DNA of 64,000 nt, taken from assembly GCF_002158905.1 (NCBI RefSeq), contig NZ_CP021431.1, positions 930,001 to 994,000 on the forward strand, read 5' to 3'. The position numbers and the translations under genes were made by a program. The DNA is from Yoonia vestfoldensis (lineage in GTDB: Bacteria > Pseudomonadota > Alphaproteobacteria > Rhodobacterales > Rhodobacteraceae). The notes beneath the pieces were generated by a model. The model did not search any database and had not been told where the DNA came from. It saw nothing but the letters and a program-made list of their open reading frames with translations. The first letter of the stretch is position 1. Each line of letters begins with the position of its first letter. Positions 50,452 to 61,697 of the stretch are shown piece by piece.

Positions 50452-51525
50452 ATGGCCGCAACCCGAGACACCATCATGACCGCCCTTGCCCGCATCGCGC
50501 TGCCAGAGGGCGGCGATCTTGTCGGGCGTGACATGATCCGCGCGCTGACGATTGACGCAGGCAAGGTCAGTTTCGTGATCGAAGCCGAAAGCCCCGCTGC
50601 GGCGGCGCGGTTGGATGGCTTGCGCCGGGCGGCCGAACAGGTCGTGCTGGCCTTGCCCGGCGTCGACAGCGTCACCGCCGTGTTGACCGCGCATGGTCCC
50701 GCGCCGAAACCGGCAGAGCCGCCCCAGCTCAAGATCGGGCGTCATCCGACCCCGCAGGTCGGCCCTGCCAAGGTCAGCGGCGTGGACCGCATTCTGGCCA
50801 TCGGGTCGGGCAAGGGCGGCGTGGGCAAATCGACCGTTTCGTCGAACCTTGCTGTCGCATTGGCGCGGCAGGGGCGGCGGGTCGGTCTGCTGGATGCCGA
50901 TATCTATGGTCCCAGCCAGCCGCGCATGATGGGGGTGAACAAACGTCCGGGCAGCCCGGATGGCAAGACGATCATTCCGCTCCAGGCGCATGGGGTGACG
51001 ATGATGTCCATCGGCCTGATGATGGACCCCGACAAGGCCGTGGTCTGGCGCGGCCCGATGCTGATGGGCGCGCTGCAGCAGATGCTGGGGCAGGTGGCTT
51101 GGGGCGAACTTGACGTCTTGCTTGTCGATCTGCCCCCCGGCACCGGCGATGTGCAGCTGACCCTGTGCCAGCGCGCCGAACTGACCGGGGCCATCGTGGT
51201 CAGCACGCCGCAGGATGTGGCGCTGCTGGATGCGCGCAAGGCGCTGGATATGTTCAACACGCTGAACACGCCGGTGCTGGGCCTGATCGAGAATATGTCC
51301 ACCTATATTTGCCCCAATTGCGGGCACGAGGCGCATATCTTCGGCCATGGCGGTGTCGCCGCCGAGGCCGACAAGATCGGTGTGCCGTTCCTTGCGGCTT
51401 TGCCCATCGACCTTGATACCCGGCTGGCTGGCGATGCAGGCACGCCGATTGCGGCAGGATCTTCGCCCATGGCCGAGGCCTATGCCGCCATCGCCCGCCG
51501 TCTGGTCGCGGGTGGCATGGCGTGA
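50452..51525 (+). CDS. Mrp/ApbC-type iron-sulfur carrier ATPase
   Basis: A 357-residue protein that carries [4Fe-4S] clusters to apoproteins. An N-terminal DUF59-like region (about 1-80) precedes the ATPase domain, with the deviant Walker [12 protein letters not shown] near 122, DADIYGPS, and the C-terminal cluster-binding CPNC pair. AAAAGGAA stands before the ATG at 50452. The GNAT gene overlaps its stop (GTGA). Confidence 0.94.
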   Translation: MAATRDTIMTALARIALPEGGDLVGRDMIRALTIDAGKVSFVIEAESPAAAARLDGLRRAAEQVVLALPGVDSVTAVLTAHGPAPKPAEPPQLKIGRHPTPQVGPAKVSGVDRILAIGSGKGGVGKSTVSSNLAVALARQGRRVGLLDADIYGPSQPRMMGVNKRPGSPDGKTIIPLQAHGVTMMSIGLMMDPDKAVVWRGPMLMGALQQMLGQVAWGELDVLLVDLPPGTGDVQLTLCQRAELTGAIVVSTPQDVALLDARKALDMFNTLNTPVLGLIENMSTYICPNCGHEAHIFGHGGVAAEADKIGVPFLAALPIDLDTRLAGDAGTPIAAGSSPMAEAYAAIARRLVAGGMA

Positions 51526-52007
51526 TCATCCGCCTCGCCACAAAGGCGGATTTCCCGGCGCTCTGGCCGATCCTGCGCGATGTGTTTCGCGCGGGCACGA
51601 CCTATGCCGTTGATCCCGCGATCAGCCGGGACGCGGCCTATGACTATTGGATGCAACAGCCCGCCGCGACCTATGTGGCGCTGGCGGATGATGCTGTTGT
51701 CGGCACCTATTACCTTCGCACCAACCAGCCCGGCGGCGGCGCGCATATCTGCAATTGCGGCTATATCGTCGCCCCTGCGGCGCGCGGGCAGGGGCTGGCG
51801 GCGCAGATGTGCCTGCATAGCCAGGACCAGGCCCGCGCGATGGGCTATCTTGCGATGCAGTTCAATTTCGTGCTGGCCAGCAATGCGGGCGCGCTGCGGC
51901 TGTGGCAGCGCTTGGGCTTTGCCACGATCGGCACGATCCCCGATGCATTCCGGCACCCCGAACAGGGGTTTGTCGCGGCGCATGTGATGCACAAACGCCT
52001 GACCTGA
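51522..52007 (+). CDS. GNAT family N-acetyltransferase
   Basis: A 161-residue acetyl-CoA-dependent transferase. The acetyl-CoA loop is in [17 protein letters not shown], and the C-terminal strand ends [17 protein letters not shown], both typical. The GTG start overlaps the stop of the Mrp-type gene. Substrate unknown. Confidence 0.88.
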   Translation: MIIRLATKADFPALWPILRDVFRAGTTYAVDPAISRDAAYDYWMQQPAATYVALADDAVVGTYYLRTNQPGGGAHICNCGYIVAPAARGQGLAAQMCLHSQDQARAMGYLAMQFNFVLASNAGALRLWQRLGFATIGTIPDAFRHPEQGFVAAHVMHKRLT

Positions 52008-52485
52008 CGCACTGCCGGGAATTCATGGAATCAATCACATATCCGAATCATTTTCGTGAGGTGTATGTGAAGATTGCCCCGGATCACGTTGCAAACCGGG
52101 TGCCAAAACCAGAAAAAGCGCGGTTTTTCAGCATCAGGCCCGAAACGCGGATTTCTCCTCTATCTAGTGGTCCATTTCACGGCAGCCCCAACATCTGTGC
52201 AAATTTTGCCAGCGCCGACGCCAAATCACCGCGTTTGCGGCGGCCGACTGCCCATCAAGTTCCATGAAATCCCAGAAAATGCTTGATCACAGCATCGCGC
52301 GATGGCAAAACGACTGCACGGTGATGACGGACAAGACTTCAAAGGGGCAGCTCAAGAACCCCAACCGGCAAAAGCAGGTTTCATACAGGCTTCGGCATCA
52401 CTTCAAAAACGATCCGGCGCGTGAGCGAGCAGACATCCCCCCAGGTGGCACGCGCAGTCGGACTTTCCCAGCAATGGGACGAGGG

Positions 52486-52525
52486 CGGCGGATTGTGCAG
52501 TGGCAGCAGCACAATCCGCCGTTTT
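52486..52525 (+). terminator. Strong hairpin terminator/attenuator in front of mraZ
   Basis: A perfect 13-bp stem (52486-52498 with 52509-52521) with a 10-base loop, followed by T4. It lies at the end of a 527-bp stretch (52008-52534) in which I see no gene, just before the likely mraZ start. It either ends a transcript from upstream or attenuates the dcw operon. Confidence 0.75.
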
Positions 52526-52534
52526 CACATCCGG

Positions 52535-53065
52535 ATGCGATGTCCGGGCGACAAGGTGAGGCCGAGGGCGTTGGAACTGAATTTCACGGGCGAACACACC
52601 CAAAAGGTGGACAGCAAGGGGCGCATGTCGATCCCGGCTGATTTTCGTCGCGTGCTGGAATCCGGTGACCCCGAATGGACCCCTGATCGCACGCCGCGCA
52701 TGTATCTGCTTTATGGTGACCACCTCAAGAACCAGCTGCAAGGGTATAGTGTGGCCGAATTCGGCAAGGTCGTGGCGCAGATCAATGCCCTGCCGCGCGG
52801 GTCCGAGCGCAAGCAGATCCTGTCGCGCCTGATCATCGGCCAGTCGATCCGTCTGGATGTCGACAAGGATGGGCGCACCGTGATGCCGATCAAGCAGCGC
52901 CAGAAACTGGGCATCACTGATGGCGAGCTGACCTTCAGCGGCCTTGGCGATCATTTCGAGATCTGGAAAGCCGAAAGCTATGACAGCGATGTTTCCAGCA
53001 CGTTGACAGCCTATCTTGCGGACAAGCCCGAAGGCTATGATCCGCTGATCCTGCTGGACGGATAG
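52535..53065 (+). CDS. mraZ: Transcriptional regulator MraZ
   Basis: MraZ binds DNA upstream of the dcw operon through two AbrB-like half-barrels. The first is seen at [22 protein letters not shown], the second near [21 protein letters not shown]. The start is uncertain: ATG 52535 gives 176 residues, GTG 52556 and TTG 52571 give starts closer to the normal family N-terminus and stand behind GAGG-like sequences. rsmH follows 7 bp later. Confidence 0.9.
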   Translation: MRCPGDKVRPRALELNFTGEHTQKVDSKGRMSIPADFRRVLESGDPEWTPDRTPRMYLLYGDHLKNQLQGYSVAEFGKVVAQINALPRGSERKQILSRLIIGQSIRLDVDKDGRTVMPIKQRQKLGITDGELTFSGLGDHFEIWKAESYDSDVSSTLTAYLADKPEGYDPLILLDG

Positions 53066-53072
53066 GGTCGCC

Positions 53073-54053
53073 ATGTCCGCTGCCGCAGATCAGACCCCGC
53101 ATATCCCCGTGCTGATCCGGCCCTTGATCGGGGCGGTCAGCCCGGTGTCGGGGCGCTGGCTTGATGGCACATTCGGCAATGGTGGTTATACCCGCGCGCT
53201 CTTGGCTGCGGGCGCGGATCAGGTCATTGCGGTGGACCGTGATCCGCTGGCATTCCAGATGGCCGCCGATTGGGTCGCGGATTATGGCGACCGGATCGTG
53301 ATGCAGGAAGGCGTGTTTTCGCAGCTTGATACCTATGCGCAGGATCTGGACGGCGTGGTGCTGGATCTTGGGGTCAGTTCGATGCAGCTTGATCTGGCCG
53401 AACGCGGCTTTTCTTTCATGCGCGACGGCCCGCTGGATATGCGCATGTCGCAATCGGGCCTGTCGGCGGCGGACCTGTGCAACACGGCAGACGAGGCTGA
53501 ACTGGCCGATATCATCTATCTTTACGGTGAAGAACGCGCCTCGCGCCGGATCGCCAAGGCGATTGTCGCCGCCCGGCCGGTGACCACGACGGGCCAGCTG
53601 GCCAAGATCGTCGAAAGCTGCCTGCCGCGCGCCAAACCGAACCAGTCGCATCCCGCCACCCGGAGCTTTCAGGCGCTGCGGATCGCGGTGAATAATGAAT
53701 ATGGCGAATTGGCCGAGGGGCTGATGGCCGCCGAACGCGCGCTGAAACCCGGCGGGCAGCTGGCTGTCGTGACCTTTCATTCGGTCGAGGACCGGATGGT
53801 CAAACGGTTCTTGCAGGCAAGGTCCGGCAATATTGCCAATGCCAATCGCTATGCACCGGAAACTGCGCAGATCACCCCCGCCTTTCGCATCGAAAAGCGC
53901 AAGGCGATCGGGCCGGATGATCAGGAATTGGCCGAAAATCCGCGGTCACGCTCGGCCAAGCTGCGGGTCGCGATCCGCACCGATGCGCCCGCGCAAAGCC
54001 TTGATCCGGCCGATCTGGGCATGCCGATGATGCGCAAGAAAGGGGGCCGTTGA
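53073..54053 (+). CDS. rsmH: 16S rRNA (cytosine-1402-N4)-methyltransferase
   Basis: A 326-residue MraW/RsmH methyltransferase. S-adenosylmethionine-binding [28 protein letters not shown] and the [19 protein letters not shown] segment (here [17 protein letters not shown]) are present. Its stop overlaps the ftsL start. Standard second gene of the dcw cluster. Confidence 0.96.
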   Translation: MSAAADQTPHIPVLIRPLIGAVSPVSGRWLDGTFGNGGYTRALLAAGADQVIAVDRDPLAFQMAADWVADYGDRIVMQEGVFSQLDTYAQDLDGVVLDLGVSSMQLDLAERGFSFMRDGPLDMRMSQSGLSAADLCNTADEAELADIIYLYGEERASRRIAKAIVAARPVTTTGQLAKIVESCLPRAKPNQSHPATRSFQALRIAVNNEYGELAEGLMAAERALKPGGQLAVVTFHSVEDRMVKRFLQARSGNIANANRYAPETAQITPAFRIEKRKAIGPDDQELAENPRSRSAKLRVAIRTDAPAQSLDPADLGMPMMRKKGGR

Positions 54054-54412
54054 TGCGGGGCTTTCTGTTTGTTTTCGCGGCTGTGGCGGTCATTGCTTCG
54101 GCGTTCTGGGCCTATCAGGAAAATTATACCACCCAGGCCGCCGTGCGCGAGGTGCGCGGGCTTTATACCGAGATTGGCGCCGCGCATGACCGGTTGCAGA
54201 TGCTGCGCGCGGAATGGGCCTATCTGAATCGGCCGGACAGGCTGGCGGATCTGGCCGATCTGAATTTCGACCGGCTGGGCCTGTTGTCCTTGCGGCCAGA
54301 GGCTTTTGGGCAGGTGGACCAGATCATCTATCCGATCCCGCCGATCCTGCCGATCACCGATCCGATCGAGATTTCAAACGACACGCTTGACCTTGACGAG
54401 GAGCCTTTGTGA
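54053..54412 (+). CDS. ftsL: Cell division protein FtsL
   Basis: A 119-residue bitopic protein: N-terminal membrane helix (about 2-20), then a periplasmic coiled coil (REVRGLYTEIGAAHDRLQML) as in FtsL, which forms the FtsQLB complex. The sequence is weakly conserved, so the call rests on topology and position between rsmH and ftsI. It overlaps both neighbours. Confidence 0.88.
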   Translation: MRGFLFVFAAVAVIASAFWAYQENYTTQAAVREVRGLYTEIGAAHDRLQMLRAEWAYLNRPDRLADLADLNFDRLGLLSLRPEAFGQVDQIIYPIPPILPITDPIEISNDTLDLDEEPL

Positions 54413-56193
54413 TGCGCACGCCGCTGCGGCCTCTGGCCCGGATCCTCAAGGCCCGCGAAACGGGCGAAAACCCCGATATGATCGAGGCTGAAAACCGCGC
54501 GCGCCGCCATGCTGCCGCGCAGGACAAGGCCCGCAGCCGTGCCGAAGGGCGCTTGCTGTTGCTGGGGCTGATGTTCTTTTGCGCTTTCATCGTGATCGCG
54601 GGCCGCATGGGCACGCTGGCCTCATCTGTCCCCGAAGAGCCGCGCGCCGCCGCCGAAGGCAATCCGATCATCGGCCAGCGCGCCGATATCGTGGACCGCA
54701 ACGGGCGTTTGCTGGCGACCAATCTGGATACATTCTCGCTTTATGCGCATCCGCGCCAGATGATCGACCCCGCGCGCACCGCGTCCCAGCTGGCGGCGAT
54801 CTTTCCCGAAATGGATGCTGACAGGCTGCTGGCCAATTTCACCGGCGAAAGGCGCTTTTTGTGGCTGCGTCGCCAGATGAGCCCCGAACAGATGCAGGCC
54901 GTGCATGATATCGGCAGCCCCGGCCTGCTGTTTGGTCCGCGCGAAATGCGGCTTTATCCGAATGGATCATTGGCCGCGCATATCCTTGGCGGCGCGCGCT
55001 ATGGCCGCGAAGGCGTGTCCAGCGCCGAGGTGATTGGCGTGGCTGGCGTGGAACGCCAGTTCGACACTTTCCTGCGCGACCCCGCCAATGAGGGCGCGCC
55101 GCTGCAATTATCCATCGACCTGTCCATTCAAGCTGCCACCGAACGGGTGCTGGCCGGCGGCATGGCGCTGATGAATGCCAAGGGGGCCACGGCCGTCCTG
55201 ATGGATATCCATTCGGGCGAGATTATCGCCATGGCCTCTTTGCCCGATTTCGACCCCAACAACCGCCCACAGATCGCTACCACGGGCGACCAGTCCGACA
55301 GCCCGCTGTTCAACCGCGCGGTGCAGGGGGTCTATGAGCTGGGATCGGTGTTCAAGATCTTTACCGTCGCGCAGGCGATGGAACTGGGCCTTGTCACCGC
55401 CGATACGCTGATCGACACCACCAACCCGCTGACCTGGGGCCGGTTCCGGATCCGCGATTTCCGCAATTACGGGCCGCAGAACAGCGTCACCAATGTGATC
55501 GTGAAATCCTCTAATGTCGGCACGGCGCGGATCGCGATGCAGATCGGCGCGGATCGGCAGCGTGCGTTCCTCGACCAGCTGGGCTTGCTGCGCGCGACAT
55601 CGGTCGAAATGATCGAAGCCCCGACCGGCACGCCCTTGTTGCCGCGCAACTGGTCGGAAATCTCGACCATGACGATTTCCTATGGTCATGGGCTGTCCTC
55701 CTCGCCTGTGCATCTGGCGGCGGCCTATGCGGCGATGGTCAATGGCGGCACGCGGGTTGAACCGACACTGCTGCGCAACCCCGACCCGCAACCCGGCCCC
55801 CGCGTGATCAGCGCGGCTGTCAGCCGGGCGATGGTCGATATGCTGCGCGATACCGTGACCCAGGGCACTGCCTCGATGGGTGATGTCGCGGGCTATCAGG
55901 TCGGCGGCAAGACCGGCACCGCCGACAAGCCGCGCGCCGCGGGCGGCGGCTATTACGAGGACAAGGTCATTTCCACCTTTGCCGCGGTGTTTCCGGCCAG
56001 CGATCCGCAATATGTGCTGATCACCACGCTGGATGAACCGGTCGAGACATCCGGCAGCGAGCCACGCCGCACCGCAGGCTGGACCGCCGTGCCCGTCGCC
56101 GCCGAGATCATCCGCCGCACCGCCCCTTTGCTGGGTCTGCGCCCGCAGATGGACATGGACGAAGCTGTCGGTGTAACACTCACCTCGAACTAA
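54412..56193 (+). CDS. ftsI: Peptidoglycan D,D-transpeptidase FtsI (PBP3)
   Basis: A 593-residue class B penicillin-binding protein for septal wall synthesis. One N-terminal helix (about 41-62), the dimerisation domain (QRADIVDRNGRLLATNL) and the transpeptidase with S-x2-K (ELGSVFKIF), SSN (KSSNVG) and KTG (GGKTGTAD). ATG 54412 is used; a GTG one codon earlier is possible. Overlaps ftsL. Confidence 0.96.
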   Translation: MRTPLRPLARILKARETGENPDMIEAENRARRHAAAQDKARSRAEGRLLLLGLMFFCAFIVIAGRMGTLASSVPEEPRAAAEGNPIIGQRADIVDRNGRLLATNLDTFSLYAHPRQMIDPARTASQLAAIFPEMDADRLLANFTGERRFLWLRRQMSPEQMQAVHDIGSPGLLFGPREMRLYPNGSLAAHILGGARYGREGVSSAEVIGVAGVERQFDTFLRDPANEGAPLQLSIDLSIQAATERVLAGGMALMNAKGATAVLMDIHSGEIIAMASLPDFDPNNRPQIATTGDQSDSPLFNRAVQGVYELGSVFKIFTVAQAMELGLVTADTLIDTTNPLTWGRFRIRDFRNYGPQNSVTNVIVKSSNVGTARIAMQIGADRQRAFLDQLGLLRATSVEMIEAPTGTPLLPRNWSEISTMTISYGHGLSSSPVHLAAAYAAMVNGGTRVEPTLLRNPDPQPGPRVISAAVSRAMVDMLRDTVTQGTASMGDVAGYQVGGKTGTADKPRAAGGGYYEDKVISTFAAVFPASDPQYVLITTLDEPVETSGSEPRRTAGWTAVPVAAEIIRRTAPLLGLRPQMDMDEAVGVTLTSN

Positions 56194-56204
56194 AGGGGCA
56201 TGTG

Positions 56205-57683
56205 ATGACGACATTGACGGCGCTGGGATTGACGGCAGCGCAGGGGCGCGACGCAACCATCACTTCCCTGGCCGTGGACAGCCGCGATGTGATCAAGGGC
56301 AGCCTGTTCGCCGCCCTGCCGGGGGCCAAGGTCCATGGCGCGGAATTCATCCAATATGCGCTGCGCATGGGCGCTGCCGCCGTGCTGACCGATGCCGCAG
56401 GCGCGCGGATCGCTGCCGATGTCTTGGCCGCCAGCGATGCCGCGCTGATCGTGGCCGAAGACCCGCGCCAGACGCTGGCGCAGACAGCATCGCTGTGGTT
56501 CGGGGCGCATCCGGGGACGGTCGTCGCCGTGACGGGGACCAATGGCAAGACATCGGTGTCCAGCTTTTGCCGCCAGATCTGGGAAGCAATGGGGCTGGCA
56601 GGCGTGAACCTTGGCACCACCGGTGTCGAAGGCGCCTGGGCCTATCCGCTCAAACACACAACCCCCGAACCCATCACCCTGCACCGCGTGCTGGCCGAGG
56701 CCACAGGCCAGGGTGTCACCCATGTCGCGATGGAAGCATCGTCGCATGGGTTGGATCAGCGTCGCTTGGATGGCGTGGTGCTGGCGGCGGCCGGTTTCAC
56801 CAATTTCACGCAGGACCATCTGGATTATCACGGCACGTTCGAGGCTTATTTCGCCGCCAAAATGGGTCTTTTCACCCGCGTTCTGGCCGAGGATGGCGTG
56901 GCCGTTGTGAACCTCGATGATCCTAAGGGGCCTGTCGTCGCCGCCCTTTGCACCCAGCGCGGTCAAGAGGTGATCGGCGTCGGGCGCAGCGATGATGCCC
57001 GCCTGCGCCTGACTGGTCAGCGGTTCGATGCCACGGGGCAGGACCTTTTGTTCACATGGCAGGGCCGCCCGCATCATGCGCGTCTGGCGCTGATCGGCGG
57101 GTTTCAGGCCGAAAACGTACTGCTGGCGGCTGGGCTGGTCATCGCCGCAGGGGCTGATCCGCTCGAGGTCTTTGCCGCCTTGCCGCATCTGGGCACCGTG
57201 CGCGGCCGGATGGAACTGGCCGCGACCCGCGCCAATGGGGCGGCGGTCTTTGTCGATTACGCCCATACGCCCGATGCCGTGGAAACCGCGCTGAAAGCGC
57301 TGCGCCCGCATGTCATGGGCCGGATCGTGGCGATCATCGGTGCAGGCGGCGACCGCGACAGCACCAAACGCCCTTTGATGGGCGCGGCAGCGGCGGAATT
57401 TGCCGATAGCGTGATCGTGACCGATGATAACCCCCGCAGCGAAGACCCCGCCAGCATCCGCGCCGCCGTGCTGGCCGGTGCGCAGGGCTGCGACAGCCTG
57501 TCCGAGGTCGCCGACCGCGCCGAGGCGATCCTGCGCGGCATCGACATGTTGCAACCGGGCGATGCGCTGCTGATCGCGGGCAAGGGCCATGAAAGCGGGC
57601 AGATCATTGGCGATACGGTGATGCCTTTTGACGATGTCGAACAGGCCAGCGTCGCCGTCGCAGCCTTGGAGGGACGCATATGA
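56205..57683 (+). CDS. murE: UDP-MurNAc-L-Ala-D-Glu:meso-DAP ligase
   Basis: A 492-residue Mur ligase. P-loop GTNGKTSVSSF near 110, EASSHGLDQ and the DDNPR motif specific to meso-diaminopimelate as the added residue. AAAGGGG precedes the start; a GTG one codon earlier is possible. It overlaps murF (ATGA). Confidence 0.96.
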   Translation: MTTLTALGLTAAQGRDATITSLAVDSRDVIKGSLFAALPGAKVHGAEFIQYALRMGAAAVLTDAAGARIAADVLAASDAALIVAEDPRQTLAQTASLWFGAHPGTVVAVTGTNGKTSVSSFCRQIWEAMGLAGVNLGTTGVEGAWAYPLKHTTPEPITLHRVLAEATGQGVTHVAMEASSHGLDQRRLDGVVLAAAGFTNFTQDHLDYHGTFEAYFAAKMGLFTRVLAEDGVAVVNLDDPKGPVVAALCTQRGQEVIGVGRSDDARLRLTGQRFDATGQDLLFTWQGRPHHARLALIGGFQAENVLLAAGLVIAAGADPLEVFAALPHLGTVRGRMELAATRANGAAVFVDYAHTPDAVETALKALRPHVMGRIVAIIGAGGDRDSTKRPLMGAAAAEFADSVIVTDDNPRSEDPASIRAAVLAGAQGCDSLSEVADRAEAILRGIDMLQPGDALLIAGKGHESGQIIGDTVMPFDDVEQASVAVAALEGRI

Positions 57684-59110
57684 GCGCGCTTTGGACCGCC
57701 GCCGATGCCGCTACCGCGACGGGCGGTGCCACCAGCGGTGACTGGACCGCGACAGGCGTGTCGATCGACACCCGCAGCTTGCAAAAGGGCGATCTGTTCG
57801 TGGCTTTGACCGATCAGCGCGACGGGCATGATTTCGTCGCCATGGCGCTGGAAAAAGGCGCTGCTGCCGCTTTGGTCAGCCGCCGCCCTGATGATGTGCC
57901 TGCCGATGCGCCTTTGCTGATCGTGCCAGACGTGCTGGCCGGGCTAGAGGCGCTGGGCATCGCCGCGCGCGCCCGCAGCACAGCCAAAATCGCGGCAATC
58001 ACCGGATCGGTGGGCAAGACATCCACCAAGGAAATGCTGCGTACCGTGCTGGGCCGCCAAGGCAAATGCCACGCCGCCGAGGCATCTTATAACAACCATT
58101 GGGGCGTGCCGCTGACGCTGGCACGGATGCCCGCCGATGCCGATTTCGCCGTGATCGAGATCGGGATGAGCAATCCGGGCGAGATCACGCCCCTGTCGCG
58201 CATGGCCCGCCCGCATGTGGCCATGGTCACCACCGTGGCGGCGGCGCATCTGGCGTCATTCGAAAACCTTGCCGGGATCGCGCGCGAAAAGGCCACCATC
58301 GTTGACGGGCTGGAACCGGGCGGGATCGCGGTGCTGAACGGCGATGTCGAAACGACGGCGATCTTGCAGGACCGCGCGCGACAGATCGGCGCGCAGATCG
58401 TGCTGTTCGGCGAAAATTCTGGTGCATGGCGGGTCAATGACCTGCGCATCGGGCGCGATGTCACGGTGATTGGCGCAGGCTCTCCGGGGCATGATTACCT
58501 GTTCAAACTCTCGGTGCCGGGGCGGCATTTCGGGTTGAATGCGGTGGGGGTGCTGGCGGTTGTCGCAGCCCTTGGGGCCGATCCTGTCGCAGCCTCGCTG
58601 GATCTGGCGCTTTGGGTGCCGCCTGCGGGGCGCGGCACGCGCGAGATCTTGCAGCTTGATCCGGCCAATGAATTCGAAACGCTCGACCTGATGGATGATG
58701 CGTTCAACGCCAACCCGACATCGCTTGCCGCCGCGCTGGAGGTGATCGCCGCCGGCCAGCCGCGCGACGGGGTGGGCCGGATCGTCAAGGGACGCCGGGT
58801 GGCCATTCTGGGCGATATGCTGGAACTGGGTAGCGAAGAGGTCGCGATGCATGCCGCCATGGCGCAGAACCCGCATTTGCAGCAGCTTGACCTGATCCAT
58901 TGTGCCGGGCCCTTGATGCGGCATCTATGGGAGGCTTTGCCGCAGGGCAAACGCGGCCAATGGGCCGCCACCGCAGCCGAGCTTGCCGCGCAGGCCACGC
59001 GTTTGGTCGACACCGGCGATGTGGTGCTGGTGAAAGGGTCAAAAGGCAGCAAAGTATCGCTGGTCGTTGACGCGATCCGCAAACTGGGGCATCGCCGCGG
59101 TGATGAATAA
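57680..59110 (+). CDS. murF: UDP-MurNAc-tripeptide:D-Ala-D-Ala ligase
   Basis: A 476-residue Mur ligase adding D-Ala-D-Ala. P-loop ITGSVGKTSTKE near 112, then ASYNNHWGVPLTL and MDDAFNANPTS, all typical of MurF. It overlaps murE and precedes mraY by 12 bp. Confidence 0.96.
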   Translation: MSALWTAADAATATGGATSGDWTATGVSIDTRSLQKGDLFVALTDQRDGHDFVAMALEKGAAAALVSRRPDDVPADAPLLIVPDVLAGLEALGIAARARSTAKIAAITGSVGKTSTKEMLRTVLGRQGKCHAAEASYNNHWGVPLTLARMPADADFAVIEIGMSNPGEITPLSRMARPHVAMVTTVAAAHLASFENLAGIAREKATIVDGLEPGGIAVLNGDVETTAILQDRARQIGAQIVLFGENSGAWRVNDLRIGRDVTVIGAGSPGHDYLFKLSVPGRHFGLNAVGVLAVVAALGADPVAASLDLALWVPPAGRGTREILQLDPANEFETLDLMDDAFNANPTSLAAALEVIAAGQPRDGVGRIVKGRRVAILGDMLELGSEEVAMHAAMAQNPHLQQLDLIHCAGPLMRHLWEALPQGKRGQWAATAAELAAQATRLVDTGDVVLVKGSKGSKVSLVVDAIRKLGHRRGDE

Positions 59111-59122
59111 CAGGACCACATC

Positions 59123-60205
59123 ATGTTTTATTGGCTGACGGCACTTTCGGATGGCGGCGACGTCTTCAACCTGTTCCGCTATATCACCTTTCGTGCCGGT
59201 GGGGCCTTTCTGACCGCGCTGATCTTTGGTTTCATCTTTGGCCGCCCGCTGATCAATGTGCTGCGCCGCAAGCAGGGCAAGGGCCAGCCGATCCGCAGCG
59301 ACGGCCCCGAAGGCCATTTCGCCAAGGCGGGCACGCCGACCATGGGCGGGCTGTTGATCGTGGGCGCGCTGACCTTTTCCACGCTGCTATGGGCGCGGCT
59401 GGACAATCCTTTCGTCTGGATGGTGCTGTTCGTCACCCTGTCCTTTGCCGCCATCGGTTTTGCCGATGATTATGCCAAAGTGTCCAAGCAGAATACTTCG
59501 GGCGTGTCGGGCAAGCTGCGTATCCTGCTGGGGATCACGATTGCGGGCATCGCGGCCTATTGGGCGGCGCAATATCATCCCGATGATCTGACCAACCAGC
59601 TGGCGGTGCCGATCTTCAAGGATACACTGATCAATCTTGGCCTGCTCTTCGTGCCTTTCGCGGTGATCGTGATCGTCGGCTCTGCCAATGCGGTGAACCT
59701 GACCGATGGTCTGGACGGTTTGGCGATCATGCCGGTGATGATCGCGGCAGGCACTTTCGGGGTGATCGCCTATGCCGTGGGGCGGGTCGATTTCACGCAA
59801 TATCTGGATGTGCATTACGTCCCCGATACCGGCGAATTGCTGATCTTCACCATGGGTCTGATCGGCGGGGGCCTTGGGTTTTTGTGGTATAACGCGCCGC
59901 CCGCCGCTGTCTTTATGGGCGATACCGGATCGCTGGCCTTGGGCGGCGCGCTGGGGGCCATTGCCGTGGCCACCAAGCACGAGATCGTTCTGGCCATCGT
60001 CGGTGGTTTGTTCGTGGTCGAGGCTTTGTCGGTGATCATTCAGGTCTTGTATTTCAAACGCACCGGCAAGCGGGTGTTCCTGATGGCCCCGATCCATCAC
60101 CATTACGAAAAACAAGGCTGGTCGGAACCGCAGATCGTGATCCGCTTCTGGATCATCGCGCTGATCCTTGCGATGATCGGTCTGGCAACACTGAAAGTGC
60201 GGTGA
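59123..60205 (+). CDS. mraY: Phospho-MurNAc-pentapeptide transferase
   Basis: A 360-residue ten-helix membrane enzyme that makes lipid I on undecaprenyl phosphate. Family motifs: [43 protein letters not shown] and [12 protein letters not shown]. murD follows 4 bp later. Confidence 0.97.
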   Translation: MFYWLTALSDGGDVFNLFRYITFRAGGAFLTALIFGFIFGRPLINVLRRKQGKGQPIRSDGPEGHFAKAGTPTMGGLLIVGALTFSTLLWARLDNPFVWMVLFVTLSFAAIGFADDYAKVSKQNTSGVSGKLRILLGITIAGIAAYWAAQYHPDDLTNQLAVPIFKDTLINLGLLFVPFAVIVIVGSANAVNLTDGLDGLAIMPVMIAAGTFGVIAYAVGRVDFTQYLDVHYVPDTGELLIFTMGLIGGGLGFLWYNAPPAAVFMGDTGSLALGGALGAIAVATKHEIVLAIVGGLFVVEALSVIIQVLYFKRTGKRVFLMAPIHHHYEKQGWSEPQIVIRFWIIALILAMIGLATLKVR

Positions 60206-60209
60206 TCCG

Positions 60210-61622
60210 ATGATTCCAGTGCAGGGTTTTGCCGGCAAAAGCGTGGCGGTGCTGGGGATGGGCCGGTCGGGGCAGGCTGCGGCGCGGGCCTTGCAGGCCG
60301 GTGGCGCGCAGGTCGTGGTCTGGGATGACGGACAGGCCGGGCGTGATCTGGCCGAAGCCGCAGGGCTGGTCTTGCGCGACCTGACCAAGCCCGCATCCTA
60401 TGCCGGCATCACAGCCCTGATCGTCAGCCCCGGTATTGCCCATCTCTACCCTGCGCCGCATCCTGCCATCGCCGCTGCCTGGGCCGCAGGCGCGCCGGTC
60501 GATAATGATATCGGGCTGTTTTTCCGGTCTTTTGCGACGGATGATTGGGACGGCTTTGCCACCACCCCCCGCGTCGTTGCCGTGACCGGATCGAATGGCA
60601 AATCCACCACCTCGGCGCTGATCCATCACATCATGGCCGAAAGCGGACGTCCGGCGCAGCTGGCGGGCAATATCGGGCGCGGCGTGCTTGATATCGACCC
60701 CGCGCGCGATGGCGAGGTTGTGGTGCTGGAACTCTCTTCCTACCAGACCGATCTGGCGCGCGCGATGACGCCCGATGTGGCGGTGCTGACCAATCTGACG
60801 TCCGATCATCTGGACCGGCACGCCGGGCATGGCGGGTATTTCGCCGCGAAACGGCGGCTTTTTGCCGAAGGCGGTCCCGACCGTGCGGTGATCGGTGTCG
60901 ATGAAAACGAAGGCCGCTATGTCGCCAACCAGCTGTCCCAAGGACCGGGCGACGACCGTGTGGTGCAGGTCTCATCAGGGCAGAAACTGACCGAGGCCGC
61001 TTGGTCGGTTTTCGCGCGCAAGGGGTTTTTGGCGGAATACCGGCATGGCCGGCAGGTCGGGTCCATCGATCTGCGCGCGATTGCGGGCTTGCCCGGTGCG
61101 CATAACCATCAAAATGCCTGTGCCGCTTATGCGGTCTGCCGCACGCTGGGTCTTGGCCCGCGCACGATCGAGGCGGCGATGCAATCCTACCCCGGCCTGC
61201 CGCACCGCAGCCAGCTGGTCGCGGAACGCAATGGCGTGCGTTTCGTCAATGACAGCAAGGCCACGAATGTCGATAGCGCGGCCAAGGCGCTGCAAGCCTT
61301 TGCGCGGATCCGCTGGATCTGTGGTGGCTTGCAGAAAGACGGCGGGCTGGACGCGTTGTTGCCGCATCTGCCCCATGTCGCCAAGGCCTATGTCATCGGC
61401 CGCGAGGCGGCGGATTTCGCCCGCCAATTGCCGGGCATTCCGGCCGAGATTTGCACGACCATGGCACAGGCCGTCGCGCTTGCCGCCGCCGAGGCCGAAC
61501 CGGGCGATGTGGTGCTGCTGGCGCCTGCGGCGGCCTCTTTTGACCAATATGACAATTTCGAACAGCGCGGTGCGGATTTCATCGCCTGTGTGGCCGCGCA
61601 GATTGCGGATCAGCCCGGCTAG
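60210..61622 (+). CDS. murD: UDP-MurNAc-L-Ala:D-Glu ligase
   Basis: A 470-residue Mur ligase. N-terminal [13 protein letters not shown], the P-loop [12 protein letters not shown] near 130, LELSSYQTD and the C-terminal NDSKATN motif. Last member of the cluster in this window: ftsW and murG, which usually follow, are replaced by a chemoreceptor gene. Confidence 0.96.
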   Translation: MIPVQGFAGKSVAVLGMGRSGQAAARALQAGGAQVVVWDDGQAGRDLAEAAGLVLRDLTKPASYAGITALIVSPGIAHLYPAPHPAIAAAWAAGAPVDNDIGLFFRSFATDDWDGFATTPRVVAVTGSNGKSTTSALIHHIMAESGRPAQLAGNIGRGVLDIDPARDGEVVVLELSSYQTDLARAMTPDVAVLTNLTSDHLDRHAGHGGYFAAKRRLFAEGGPDRAVIGVDENEGRYVANQLSQGPGDDRVVQVSSGQKLTEAAWSVFARKGFLAEYRHGRQVGSIDLRAIAGLPGAHNHQNACAAYAVCRTLGLGPRTIEAAMQSYPGLPHRSQLVAERNGVRFVNDSKATNVDSAAKALQAFARIRWICGGLQKDGGLDALLPHLPHVAKAYVIGREAADFARQLPGIPAEICTTMAQAVALAAAEAEPGDVVLLAPAAASFDQYDNFEQRGADFIACVAAQIADQPG

Positions 61623-61697
61623 GCGGCAAAGCCTGCAACGAATTGTTTACGCTTTGGCCTGTAGATGTGCTGAGTTCACCAGCACAGGTTTGCCCGC

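Noticed and set aside
52440..52500. GGAAAGTCC on the minus strand near mraZ, like the P4 motif of RNase P RNA
   Set aside because: The flanking bases do not match (no GAGGAAAGTCCGGGC context), and the second P4 strand motif was not found on either strand of 52008-52534.
52264..52641. 125-codon open frame before and across the mraZ start
   Set aside because: It overlaps mraZ in another frame, spans the terminator hairpin and shows no recognisable protein pattern.
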